Source: Nocardioides sp. SYSU D00065
GTDB lineage: Bacteria > Actinomycetota > Actinomycetes > Propionibacteriales > Nocardioidaceae
Direction of reading: 5' to 3'
Length of the DNA: 64,000 bases
Assembly: GCF_017916425.1 (NCBI RefSeq)
Contig: NZ_JAFMSX010000002.1
Span: forward strand, 1,048,413-1,112,412
Shown in pieces: positions 57,562-64,000 of the stretch (within the stretch, counting starts at the first letter, position 1; each line of letters opens with the position of its first letter). The notes under the pieces are model-generated. The model saw only the letters and a list, made by a program, of their open reading frames with translations. It was not told where the DNA came from and searched no databases. Position numbers and translations under genes: made by a program.

Positions 57562-59460
57562 GTGGCAGGCCGGATTCGCGACGACGACATCGCCGAGGTG
57601 CGCGAGAAGGCGCGGATCGACGACGTGGTCTCCGGCTACGTCACCCTCAAGTCCGCCGGCGGCGGCTCTCTGAAGGGGCTGTGCCCCTTCCACGACGAGA
57701 AGACGCCGTCGTTCAACGTCAATCCCGCACGGCAGTTCTTCCACTGCTTCGGCTGTGGCGAGGGAGGCGACGTCATCGCGTTCCTCATGAAGGTCGACGG
57801 CCTGTCCTTCGTGGAGTCCGTCGAGCGGCTCGCGGACAAGTTCGGCGTACAGCTGCGCCGCGAGGACGGCGACGACGAGCCGCAGCGACCCCGCGGCCCG
57901 GCCCGCGGCCGCCTGATCGAGGCGCACAAGGTGGCACAGGAGTTCTACGCCGAGCAGCTGGGCTCCGCCGACGCGGTGGTCGCCCGCCAGTTCCTCCACC
58001 AGCGCGGCTTCGACCAGGCGGCGGCGGAGATGTTCGGCGTCGGCTTCGCGCCGCGCGACGGTGAGGCCCTCACCCGCCACCTGCGCGGGCGTCGCTTCAC
58101 CGACGAGGAGGTGGTCGCCGCCGGGCTGGTCGCGCAGGGGCGCTCCCACTACGACCGGTTCCGGGGCCGGCTGGTGTGGCCGATCCGCGAGGCCAACGGC
58201 GACACCATCGGCTTCGGCGCCCGCCGCATCTTCGACGACGACCGCATCGAGGCCAAGTACCTCAACACCTCCGAGACGGCGATCTACAAGAAGAGCCAGG
58301 TGCTCTACGGCATCGACCTGGCCCGCACGGCGATGAAGGACAGCCAGCAGGCCGTCGTGGTCGAGGGCTACACCGACGTGATGGCCTGTCACCTCGCCGG
58401 CGTACGCACAGCGGTGGCGTCGTGCGGCACCGCCTTCGGCACCGACCATGCACGGGTCCTGCGCCGGTTCATGGGCGACCACGGCACGACCAGCGGCGAG
58501 GTGATCTTCACCTTCGACGGCGACTCGGCGGGGCAGAAGGCCGCGATGAAGGTGCTCGACAGCGACCAGGTGTTCGCCTCCCAGACCTACGTCGCGGTCG
58601 CACCGGAGGGCATGGACCCCTGCGACCTCCGGCTGCGCGAGGGCGACGAGGCGGTCCGCGAGCTCGTCGCCAAGCGCCGCCCGCTCTACCGCTTCGCGCT
58701 CGACAACATCCTGGCTCGCCACGACCTCGACCGCGCCGACGGGCGGGTCGACGCGCTGCGCGACGCAGCGGGACTGGTCGCGAGCATCCGCGACAAGACG
58801 AAGGTCGAGTCCTTCTCCCGCGAGCTCGCCCACATGGTCGGCGTCGACGTCGACGAGGTACGCACCGAGGTGCGGCGGGCAGCCGACCGTCCCGCGCGCA
58901 CCGACGAGCGCCGTCCCTCCCGACCGGCCGAGGCGGCGGCCCCCGAGGCCCCCCGCCCGACCCTGCCGAGCCTGTCGGACCCGCGGTTCCTGATCGAGCG
59001 GGAGATGCTCAAGCTCGTCATCCAGCACCCCGGCGGCGTGGGACGTACGACCGCCCACGTCACCACCGACGACTTCACCCATCCGACCTTCCAGGGCGTG
59101 TGGGACGCGGTCACCGCCGCCGGCGGCCCGACGACTGGCGTCGACGACCCGGGCTGGGCCAACCGCGTGCGGGGGGCGGCCACCGACCCCGCCGTCGTGG
59201 CGGCGGTCACCGAGCTCGGCGTGGAGCCGGTGCGCGGCACCTCCGACCCCACCCCGACCTTCGCCGTGGCCTACGTCTACCGGCTGCAGGAGCTGACCAC
59301 GTCCCGTCGGATCGCCGACGTCAAGGCCCGCCTCCAGCGCACGAACCCGGTCGACCAAGCGCTCGACTACAACCGGATGTTCGGCGAGCTGGTCATGCTC
59401 GAGCAGCACCGCCGCAAGCTGCGTGAGGGCGCGGTCGGGCAGTCGGGAGCCCAGGGGTGA
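57562..59460 (+). CDS. dnaG: DNA primase
   Basis: Replicative primase of 632 aa. Zinc domain CPFHDEK...FFHCFGCGEGGD (Cys41 onward), RNA-polymerase/Toprim core with VVVEGYTDVMACH and FTFDGDSAGQKAAMK, and a C-terminal helicase-binding region from about 470. GTG 57562 lies 7 nt after TAGACT (57549-57554); the longer open frame upstream is not supported. Overlaps the next gene by 4 bp. Confidence 0.97.
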   Translation: MAGRIRDDDIAEVREKARIDDVVSGYVTLKSAGGGSLKGLCPFHDEKTPSFNVNPARQFFHCFGCGEGGDVIAFLMKVDGLSFVESVERLADKFGVQLRREDGDDEPQRPRGPARGRLIEAHKVAQEFYAEQLGSADAVVARQFLHQRGFDQAAAEMFGVGFAPRDGEALTRHLRGRRFTDEEVVAAGLVAQGRSHYDRFRGRLVWPIREANGDTIGFGARRIFDDDRIEAKYLNTSETAIYKKSQVLYGIDLARTAMKDSQQAVVVEGYTDVMACHLAGVRTAVASCGTAFGTDHARVLRRFMGDHGTTSGEVIFTFDGDSAGQKAAMKVLDSDQVFASQTYVAVAPEGMDPCDLRLREGDEAVRELVAKRRPLYRFALDNILARHDLDRADGRVDALRDAAGLVASIRDKTKVESFSRELAHMVGVDVDEVRTEVRRAADRPARTDERRPSRPAEAAAPEAPRPTLPSLSDPRFLIEREMLKLVIQHPGGVGRTTAHVTTDDFTHPTFQGVWDAVTAAGGPTTGVDDPGWANRVRGAATDPAVVAAVTELGVEPVRGTSDPTPTFAVAYVYRLQELTTSRRIADVKARLQRTNPVDQALDYNRMFGELVMLEQHRRKLREGAVGQSGAQG

Positions 59461-59960
59461 GCCGGTTGCGGCGTCGGCCGACGCCGTCCGTGGCGGTGGA
59501 GCCGGGGGAGAAGGTCCTGGCGGCCACCACCAGCGCGGAGGGCGCCGTGCTCGCGGGCACCCGCGACGCGTTCTACGTCGTGGCCGACGGCGCGACCCGA
59601 CGCGTGCCGTGGGAGGAGGTGGAGGCGGCTCACTGGGACCGCGACACCGACGCGTTCACGCTGGCGGAGGTCGGGTCGTGGGGCGAGCAGCGCGTCGTGC
59701 ACTCCGCGACCCTGCCGGAGCCGGGTCGGCTGCTCGAGCTGGTCCGTGAGCGGGTCACGGCCAGCGTCGTCCTGCAGCGGCACGTCGTGGTCGCCGGCCG
59801 CCGGGGCCTGCGCGTCATCGCGCGCCGGGCGCCCTCGGGAGCCGGCGGCGTGCAGTGGGTCTACGAGTACGACGAGGGGGTCGACCCGGACGACCCCGCC
59901 GTCCGCGCCGCGGCGCGCGAGGCGCTCGAGGTCATGCAGCGCGACGTCGGCCTGCCCTGA
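59457..59960 (+). CDS. Conserved-type hypothetical protein downstream of dnaG
   Basis: Protein of 167 aa with no signal or membrane helix. Beta-rich start KVLAATTSAEGAVLAGTRDAFYVV, WEEVEAAHWDRDTDAFTL; C-terminal helical part ending AAREALEVMQRDVGLP. GTG overlaps the dnaG stop (GTGA), so it is translationally coupled to dnaG. Not recognised; a companion of this kind follows dnaG in related actinobacteria, as I recall. Confidence 0.7.
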   Translation: MSRLRRRPTPSVAVEPGEKVLAATTSAEGAVLAGTRDAFYVVADGATRRVPWEEVEAAHWDRDTDAFTLAEVGSWGEQRVVHSATLPEPGRLLELVRERVTASVVLQRHVVVAGRRGLRVIARRAPSGAGGVQWVYEYDEGVDPDDPAVRAAAREALEVMQRDVGLP

Positions 59961-60012
59961 TTTCACCCCCGAAGTCGGGGCTTGCTAAGGTTTCGCCTCG
60001 CTGCACAAGCGA

Positions 60013-60085
60013 TCCCCTGTAGCTCAACTGGCAGAGCATTCGGCTGTTAACCGGAGGGTTGTTGGTTCGAGTCCAACCGGGGGAG
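60013..60085 (+). tRNA. tRNA-Asn (GTT)
   Basis: 73-nt cloverleaf: acceptor TCCCCTG pairs with CGGGGGA (one T-G pair), D arm with AGCTCAACTGGCAGAGC, anticodon loop CTGTTAA giving GTT for Asn, T arm GTTGGTTCGAGTCCAAC, discriminator G. CCA is not encoded. Its 3' 29 nt are part of an attachment-site repeat. Confidence 0.97.
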
Positions 60086-60086
60086 C
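60057..60086. other. attL: 30-bp direct repeat at the tRNA-Asn 3' end
   Basis: This stretch, the T arm and 3' acceptor strand of the tRNA, recurs without a mismatch at 63213-63242. The boundary bases differ on both sides, so the repeat is exactly 30 bp. The integrase relic lies next to this copy. Confidence 0.9.
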
Positions 60087-60089
60087 AAA

Positions 60090-60129
60090 GAACCGGCCCT
60101 GACCTGCAAACACAGGTCGGGGCCGGTTC
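60090..60129 (+). terminator. Strong hairpin after tRNA-Asn
   Basis: GAACCGGCC, then GACCTG and CAGGTC pair around a short loop, and GGCCGGTTC closes the stem (60090-60129). It starts 4 bases after the tRNA. A similar but different hairpin follows the right repeat, so each end carries its own terminator. Confidence 0.8.
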
Positions 60130-60633
60130 CGTGTCCAGGGTGAATCCCCACATAGTCCCCAGTTGCGCCGTGCGGAGCACGTCCACGGCAGCGGCAATCG
60201 GCCGAGTCTTGATGTACGTCGACGTCGTCACGGGTTCTTGCCCGAGGACGGCGGCAATCTGACCGAGGCTCGCCCCGGCATCGTCGGCAAGGGTTGCATG
60301 TGTGCGTCGGAACGTGTGGCTGCCTGCCCACTGGCACCCGGCGGCGTCGAGGACCTCGCGCATGGGTGTCGAGCACGTTGGAGAGGTCGCGGGGCTAGCC
60401 CATCTCCGACGGGTATCCGTCACGCCGAACACGAGTCCCTCGGTCCCGTGACAGCCGGCGCGGAGCAGGTTCGCCAGTGATGCCGAGTATGAGCGCGAGT
60501 TCAGCGCGTGGGCAGGCGCGGCTGGTGGTTCGCTGAGGTCGAGGTAGGCCCCGAGACTTTCGAGGACTTTGAGGACTGGTGGTCCCGCATGTTCGACGGC
60601 GGACAAGACCAGTAGCCGCAGGAAAGCTCTCAC
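60130..60633 (-). pseudogene. Tyrosine recombinase (integrase) relic
   Basis: Only the C-terminal part of a tyrosine integrase is recognisable. EGLVFG, then MREVLDAAGCQWAGSHTFRRTHATLADDAGASL (split here: MREVLDAAGC / SHTFRRTHAT) contains the H-x-x-R box, and IAAVLGQEP...TSTYIK holds the Tyr, with Gln where the second His is expected. The N-terminal half with the first Arg is not in frame. It lies adjacent to attL, the normal place for an island integrase. Coordinates of its ends are approximate. Confidence 0.7.
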
Positions 60634-60728
60634 TCGGTGTCCCTATTGACGATGCAGTTGTCGGATCTGCCGATGAGCGCATCGGTGTTGCGCAACTGCG
60701 TGCGTGCGCTCGATTGCGTAGGTGGTCG

Positions 60729-61169
60729 TCAGAGGCGGTCTGGCGTTCTGCCAGCAACCCAGGCGAAGGCCCCCGCCCCCGCACCCGCCACGACGACGAA
60801 CGAAGTCACATCAAGTTGGCTGAGGTCGATACGGCCGATGCTCGACGCAAGAACCAGCACGGCCGGGCAACACATCGCAGCGACACCGGCCGCAAGCGGT
60901 CGAGCGGTGGACGTGGGTCGTCCGCGTGGGACAAGAAGCATGAGCACAGCACCTACGACAGCACCGGACAAAACTCCCAGCGTCATTCCCACCAACGCGC
61001 CGAGGATCGACGATTCGACGGGATTGCCAACCAGCGGCCCAACGCCTTCGGCCGGGGTTGTGAGCCAACCCAACATCGCACCCAGCACGGTCCCACCGAC
61101 GATTCCGGTCACGGGACCGGCGAGCAGCCACCAAGCATCTGACGTATTCCACTTCGCCGATTCCTTCAC
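60729..61169 (-). CDS. Four-helix membrane protein, unknown function
   Basis: Protein of 146 aa with hydrophobic segments at AWWLLAGPVTGIVGGTVLGAM, SILGALVGMTLGVLSGAVVG, ARPLAAGVAAMCCPAVLVLA and FVVVAGAGAGAFAWVAG, in a Gly-rich pattern. No family recognised. GTG 61169 is chosen because TACGGT lies 6 nt before it; longer starts to 61238 are possible. Lies within the island. Confidence 0.55.
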   Translation of the reverse strand: MKESAKWNTSDAWWLLAGPVTGIVGGTVLGAMLGWLTTPAEGVGPLVGNPVESSILGALVGMTLGVLSGAVVGAVLMLLVPRGRPTSTARPLAAGVAAMCCPAVLVLASSIGRIDLSQLDVTSFVVVAGAGAGAFAWVAGRTPDRL

Positions 61170-61337
61170 AGGCGAACCGTAGCCAGCGCATCGGCCAAGA
61201 CCGAGCATCACCGTGGCGACTCTGCGAGAACGCGCCAATGAGAGGCTCGGCTCTTCCGCGTTGAGGGCGGCTACGCCCGCGATGACCTGCCGCCGATGGT
61301 GCGAAGTCTGCCGATGAGCGGAAGTGCGATGACGTCG

Positions 61338-61655
61338 TCACGCTCGCCCGAGCTGCCGCTCCAGGTCCTTGACCCGCTCACCGAGCTCGTGACGTCGCTG
61401 CTCGATCTTTGCCCGGTCCATCGCAGTCAGGCGCCGGAACTGGAGGTCCATCACGGCCCACGCCTGCACCTCCGTGAAGGCATACCGGTCCACGAGCGCT
61501 CGGTTGGCCGCCTCAGGATCCGCAGCACTCAGCATGACGTCGAGGATGGCGTGCGCGTCGCTCGCCGCGGCGGCAATGGCTGCGTAGATGTGCACCTGCC
61601 GGAGAGCGTCTTGCAGGTCTTCCTCAGGGCCTACCTCCGGATTCCGGTTCTTCAT
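61338..61655 (-). CDS. Orphan GyrA coiled-coil-type protein
   Basis: Protein of 105 aa that matches the coiled-coil gate region of DNA gyrase subunit A: ALRQVHIYAAIAAAASDAHAILDVM, then DRYAFTEVQAWAVMDLQFRRLTAMDRAKIEQ. It has neither the catalytic Tyr nor the DNA-wrapping domain, so it cannot be a topoisomerase. ATG 61655 is used; the frame is open to 61721. A dimer or gyrase-interfering role is conjecture. Lies within the island beside IS110. Confidence 0.75.
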   Translation of the reverse strand: MKNRNPEVGPEEDLQDALRQVHIYAAIAAAASDAHAILDVMLSAADPEAANRALVDRYAFTEVQAWAVMDLQFRRLTAMDRAKIEQRRHELGERVKDLERQLGRA

Positions 61656-61730
61656 GTGGCTCAGCGTGCCACGTCCAATGGCCACGGCTCCGGGCCCCGG
61701 CTGTACGTCCGGATCTGGCACCCCTCTGTG

Positions 61731-62927
61731 TCAAGGGGCGCTTGGAGTGAGGGTCTTCCGACCGGGCGGTGGTCGGCGTAGCGTCGGCCGCGCGGGTCCG
61801 GGGAGTGGCTGATCCGAAGTGTCGATGAGCGGGTGTGAGTCGGCCGCGCTGGATTGAAGTGTCGCCCCGCAGTGCCCTCCCGGACCCGCACCAGCAGCCT
61901 TGGCGTCGGCGAGGAGCTGGCGGTAGACGACGTCGGACAGGCGGCGTTTGAGGCACCGCAGGGCTTCCATCGGTGTCTTCCCGGCGGCGAGCTTGCGCCG
62001 GTAGTAGTCGCGGCCTTTGGTGTCGTGGCGGATCTGCACGATCGAGGCGACGTGCAGGACGTGATTGATGCGCCGGTTCCCCGCACGTGAGAGCCGGTGG
62101 CGGGTCTGCTCACCGGACGAGGCGTCCAGTGGTGCGGTGCCGGTCCAGGACGCGAACCGGTTCCGGTCAGCGAACCGGGTCACGTCGCCGACGTCAGCCA
62201 GCACCCGTGCCGCGCCGGCGGGTCCGACTCCGTAGATGTCCATCAGGGTTGAGCCGCGCTCGAGCACCGCGGCCTTCAACTCGGCTTTGATCTTCTTCAG
62301 CTTGGAGTCGACCGCGACCAGGTCGGCGATCTCCTCGACCGCCATCCGGCGCCGGGTCTTGCCCGCGATGTCACGCGGCCTGACGGTGGCGAGCATCGTC
62401 TTGGCCTGAGCGGCTGACAGGTCGCGTTTGCGCTGGCCCGGCAGCAGTTCACTGAGCAGGCGTTGCAGCCGGTTGACGGTCTGGACCCGTTGGCGGGCTA
62501 GTTCGTCGCGGCGGTCGGTGAGCATCCGCAAGGCTTCGAGTTCACCGTCCTCGACCACCATCCGCAGGCCGTCGGTGCGGACTGCGACGACGGCGATGGA
62601 GTGGGCGTCCAGGGCGTCGGTCTTGCGGTTGTGGCCGGTGTCGAAGAGCCGCACCCGGGCCGCGAGCTTGGCCGGCACATCGACGACCTGTTCGCCGGCT
62701 GTGACGAGTCGTTGGGCCAGCGGACGACCGGCGCCATTGGCTCCCTCGACGGCCCAGACCCGGTCTGGCCACTGCTTCACATAGCGCTGCAGCGCTGTGT
62801 AGCCGGCTTGGTCTGTGGCGAAGCGACCCGTGCCGAGCAACCGCTCGTGGGTGTCGACCACCTCGATCGTCACCGACATCTTGTGGAGATCGACCCCGAT
62901 GATCACGCCCTTCTTCGTGCCGCTCAT
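61731..62927 (-). CDS. IS110 family transposase
   Basis: Transposase of 398 aa with the IS110 organisation: N-terminal DEDD domain (IGVDLHKMSVTIEVVD with the first Asp, VWAVEGANGAGRPLAQRLV with Glu, and DALDAHSIAVV with Asp) and a C-terminal Transposase_20 domain (DIYGVGPAGAARVLADVGDV, RNRFASWTGTAPLDASSGEQ). No frameshift is seen, so it may be active. ATG 62927 follows GAGGTGAG by 3 nt. Its stop is at the element edge, as in the IS110 group. Confidence 0.93.
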   Translation of the reverse strand: MSGTKKGVIIGVDLHKMSVTIEVVDTHERLLGTGRFATDQAGYTALQRYVKQWPDRVWAVEGANGAGRPLAQRLVTAGEQVVDVPAKLAARVRLFDTGHNRKTDALDAHSIAVVAVRTDGLRMVVEDGELEALRMLTDRRDELARQRVQTVNRLQRLLSELLPGQRKRDLSAAQAKTMLATVRPRDIAGKTRRRMAVEEIADLVAVDSKLKKIKAELKAAVLERGSTLMDIYGVGPAGAARVLADVGDVTRFADRNRFASWTGTAPLDASSGEQTRHRLSRAGNRRINHVLHVASIVQIRHDTKGRDYYRRKLAAGKTPMEALRCLKRRLSDVVYRQLLADAKAAGAGPGGHCGATLQSSAADSHPLIDTSDQPLPGPARPTLRRPPPGRKTLTPSAP

Positions 62928-63110
62928 CTGCTCACCTCGTCTTGTGGCTGGTGCCGATGGACGACGAGGTGGGCATTGCTACTACGAGCTGGGCAAACCC
63001 CTCTGGAGCCACTCCTTGTCACGGTGACCGACGGGTCGCAGTCCAGATGTGAGCCACACCCCGACGGTGGGCAGCCGATAAGAGAGCGTCCCGCCGATTA
63101 CCTAGATCAG
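62928..63110 (-). ncRNA. Candidate IS110 bridge RNA locus
   Basis: Non-coding DNA upstream of the transposase. IS110 elements of this orientation make a bridge RNA here that pairs with donor and target DNA (known for IS621). Seen: a 9-bp stem CACCTCGTC / GACGAGGTG (62933-62941 with 62963-62971) around a 21-nt loop, and ACCCCTCTG at 62997-63005, identical to the sequence at the opposite IS edge. The extent of the RNA is a guess. Confidence 0.4.
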
Positions 63111-63212
63111 AGTCTGGCCAGACCCCGATCCTGAGGGAAGTCTCTTAGTAGCCGCTGATGGTGCATGCATCCACGGAACCTGGCGGGGGATTGCCATTGG
63201 AATGGCCCGGAC

Positions 63213-63242
63213 GGTTGTTGGTTCGAGTCCAACCGGGGGAGC
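63213..63242. other. attR: second copy of the 30-bp repeat
   Basis: Same 30 bp as 60057-60086. It carries only the T-arm and acceptor 3' part of tRNA-Asn, so it is no tRNA gene. It marks the right end of the island. Confidence 0.9.
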
Positions 63243-63246
63243 CAGA

Positions 63247-63283
63247 GAAGGGCCCTGGCCTGCATCGCGGGTCGGGGCCCTTC
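63247..63283 (+). terminator. Hairpin after attR (ancestral tRNA terminator)
   Basis: GAAGGGCCC (63247-63255) pairs perfectly with GGGCCCTTC (63275-63283). It follows attR as the hairpin at 60090 follows the tRNA, and so probably was the original tRNA-Asn terminator before insertion. Confidence 0.7.
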
Positions 63284-63334
63284 GCATGTCGGCTGTGTCC
63301 GCGCGCGGCGTTCGTCTGCTGGCGGCACGGGGCT

Positions 63335-63406
63335 TGTAACGCCCTGTTGAGGCTTGTACCCACCCCCGTGCACGGGGGTGGGTACAAGCAGTAACACGGC
63401 GTTACA
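63335..63406. repeat. Nested inverted repeats, 72 nt
   Basis: A perfect 38-bp palindrome (63352-63389, half-site GCTTGTACCCACCCCCGTG) lies inside an outer inverted repeat, 63335-63348 and 63393-63406, matching 13 of 14. The outer right arm also contains GTAAC-N5-GTTAC. It sits about 130 bp before the isochorismatase-family start. Confidence 0.9.
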
Positions 63407-63538
63407 TGGGCCGTCGGGCTGGTCGGAATGCGCACGGGCACGCACCGCCGACCGGAGGAGTTTGCCCGGGCGCAAGCGTTCGGCAAGTCGCGGCGGCGAG
63501 CATGGGCCTTGCCCCGCGCCGACACCCAGGAGAACCCC

Positions 63539-64000
63539 TTGACCACTGCACCCATCGACCAGCTCGACCGAAGGGCGGCGCTCGTCGTCGTCGACGTCCA
63601 ACGCGCCTTCGACGACCCCCGGTGGGGGACCCGGAACAACCCCGGCGCCGACCGCAACATCGCGGCGCTCATCCAGGCGTTCACCGCGGCCGGACGCCCT
63701 CTCGTGTACGTCCGTCACGACGGCCGTGATCCTGCGGGGACGCTGCACCCCAGCCAGCCGGGGAACCGCCTGAAGGCCTACGTCGAGGAGCACGAGCCCG
63801 ACCTGTTGGTCACCAAGCACGTGAACTCCGCCTTCCACGGGGCGCCGGACCTGAACAGCTGGCTGACAGGTCAGGGCATCACCGACGTGTGCATCGCCGG
63901 GATCACGACGAACCACTGCTGCGAGACCACCGCGCGGGTCGGCGGCAACCTGGGCTACAACGTGTACTTCGCGATCGACGCCACCCACACGTTCGACCGA
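63539..64000 (+). CDS. Isochorismatase-family cysteine hydrolase, 3'-truncated by window
   Basis: The first 154 residues of a cysteine hydrolase are visible. Catalytic triad in place: Asp19 (ALVVVDVQRAF), Lys93 (VTKHVNSAFH) and Cys127 (GITTNHCCETT). Start is TTG at 63539 with AGGAG 6-7 nt before it. The substrate is unknown; the family cleaves isochorismate, nicotinamide, carbamoyl compounds or maleamates. The large nested inverted repeat upstream may regulate it. The gene continues past base 64000. Confidence 0.88.
   Translation, partial: MTTAPIDQLDRRAALVVVDVQRAFDDPRWGTRNNPGADRNIAALIQAFTAAGRPLVYVRHDGRDPAGTLHPSQPGNRLKAYVEEHEPDLLVTKHVNSAFHGAPDLNSWLTGQGITDVCIAGITTNHCCETTARVGGNLGYNVYFAIDATHTFDR

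Larger units (their letters stand above)
61720..63110 (-). mobile_element. IS110 element (ends approximate)
   Basis: The element consists of the transposase and the upstream non-coding DNA. The right edge must be near 61720-61731; the left edge is not defined by terminal repeats, as IS110 members lack them. A 9-bp sequence, ACCCCTCTG, occurs at 61720-61728 and 62997-63005. Confidence 0.6.
60057..63242. mobile_element. Remnant integrated island at tRNA-Asn
   Basis: A 3.2-kb segment bounded by the exact 30-bp repeats. It holds an integrase relic, a membrane protein, a GyrA-like orphan, and an IS110 copy. The full tRNA is rebuilt at the left end, and the original 3' half is left at the right end. 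Base composition falls somewhat and intergenic space is larger than outside. Degenerate integrase suggests it can no longer excise itself. Confidence 0.8.

Noticed and set aside
54382..59409. Minus-strand 1675-codon open frame
   Set aside because: It runs opposite dgt, dnaG and other well-identified genes and has the low-complexity, Arg/Gly/Val-rich look of an antisense frame in high-GC DNA.
63213..63242. Second tRNA-Asn gene
   Set aside because: Only the T arm and the 3' acceptor strand are present; no anticodon arm precedes it. It is the attR copy.

Overview
The window is chromosomal DNA of a high-GC actinobacterium, most likely a Nocardioides-type member of the Propionibacteriales. The grounds are the very high GC, the many GTG starts, the dense 4-8 bp gene overlaps, and a gene order that matches the conserved actinobacterial blocks comEA-comEC-holA-rpsT-lepA-hemW-hrcA-dnaJ-rsmE-phoH-ybeY-CBS-era-recO-uppS-zur-glyS-dgt-dnaG (the same set and order, in part, as Mycobacterium tuberculosis Rv2416c to Rv2343c). 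The genus is an inference from gene content, not from a marker comparison.

Layout. 1-7350: end of leuS, a DegV protein, and comEA/comEC/holA. 7351-7693: three tandem 82-bp hairpin repeats and the rpsT terminator. 7694-18552: rpsT, two coupled phosphotransferases, a GNAT enzyme, an EamA exporter, lepA, and a run of small accessory genes (HutD/Ves-like, TIGR03086-like, AraC, HTH-DUF3887, winged helix, APH(6)-like). 18600-25833: a long-chain acyl-CoA ligase, a secreted intradiol dioxygenase-like lipoprotein, hemW, DUF3097, an iron-box DUF2470 protein and a metallo-beta-lactamase-fold protein. 25863-33634: CIRCE-controlled hrcA-dnaJ, rsmE, a GerMN lipoprotein, HIT, and the phoH-ybeY-CBS-deaminase-like block. 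33676-38744: a coupled pair resembling the 10-methyl fatty acid genes tmsA-tmsB, a siderophore-interacting flavoprotein, era and a GNAT. 38717-43955: a septum-formation-type lipoprotein with a flavodoxin relic, a methyltransferase, leuA with its own attenuator leader peptide, recO, and a 29-aa membrane peptide. 44184-46300: a DUF222/HNH protein and a decayed IS30 transposase. 46555-50648: uppS and the zinc-uptake operon znuA-znuC-znuB-zur behind two Zur-like operators. 50694-59960: a monooxygenase-like protein, glyS, a lipoprotein, dusB, a secreted cell-wall-type protein behind a structured leader, dgt, two small envelope proteins and dnaG.

60013-63242 is an accessory island. A complete tRNA-Asn carries at its 3' end a 30-bp sequence repeated exactly at 63213-63242. 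Between the two copies lie an integrase relic, a membrane protein, an orphan GyrA coiled-coil protein and an apparently intact IS110 transposase whose upstream non-coding DNA is a candidate bridge-RNA locus. Beyond the right copy is a 72-nt nested inverted repeat and an isochorismatase-family gene cut by the window end.

Regulation visible in the sequence: CIRCE (heat shock), an IdeR/DtxR-type iron box, paired Zur boxes, a leucine attenuator, and a recurring TAnnnT box 6-9 nt before about 20 start codons, which suggests widespread leaderless transcription.
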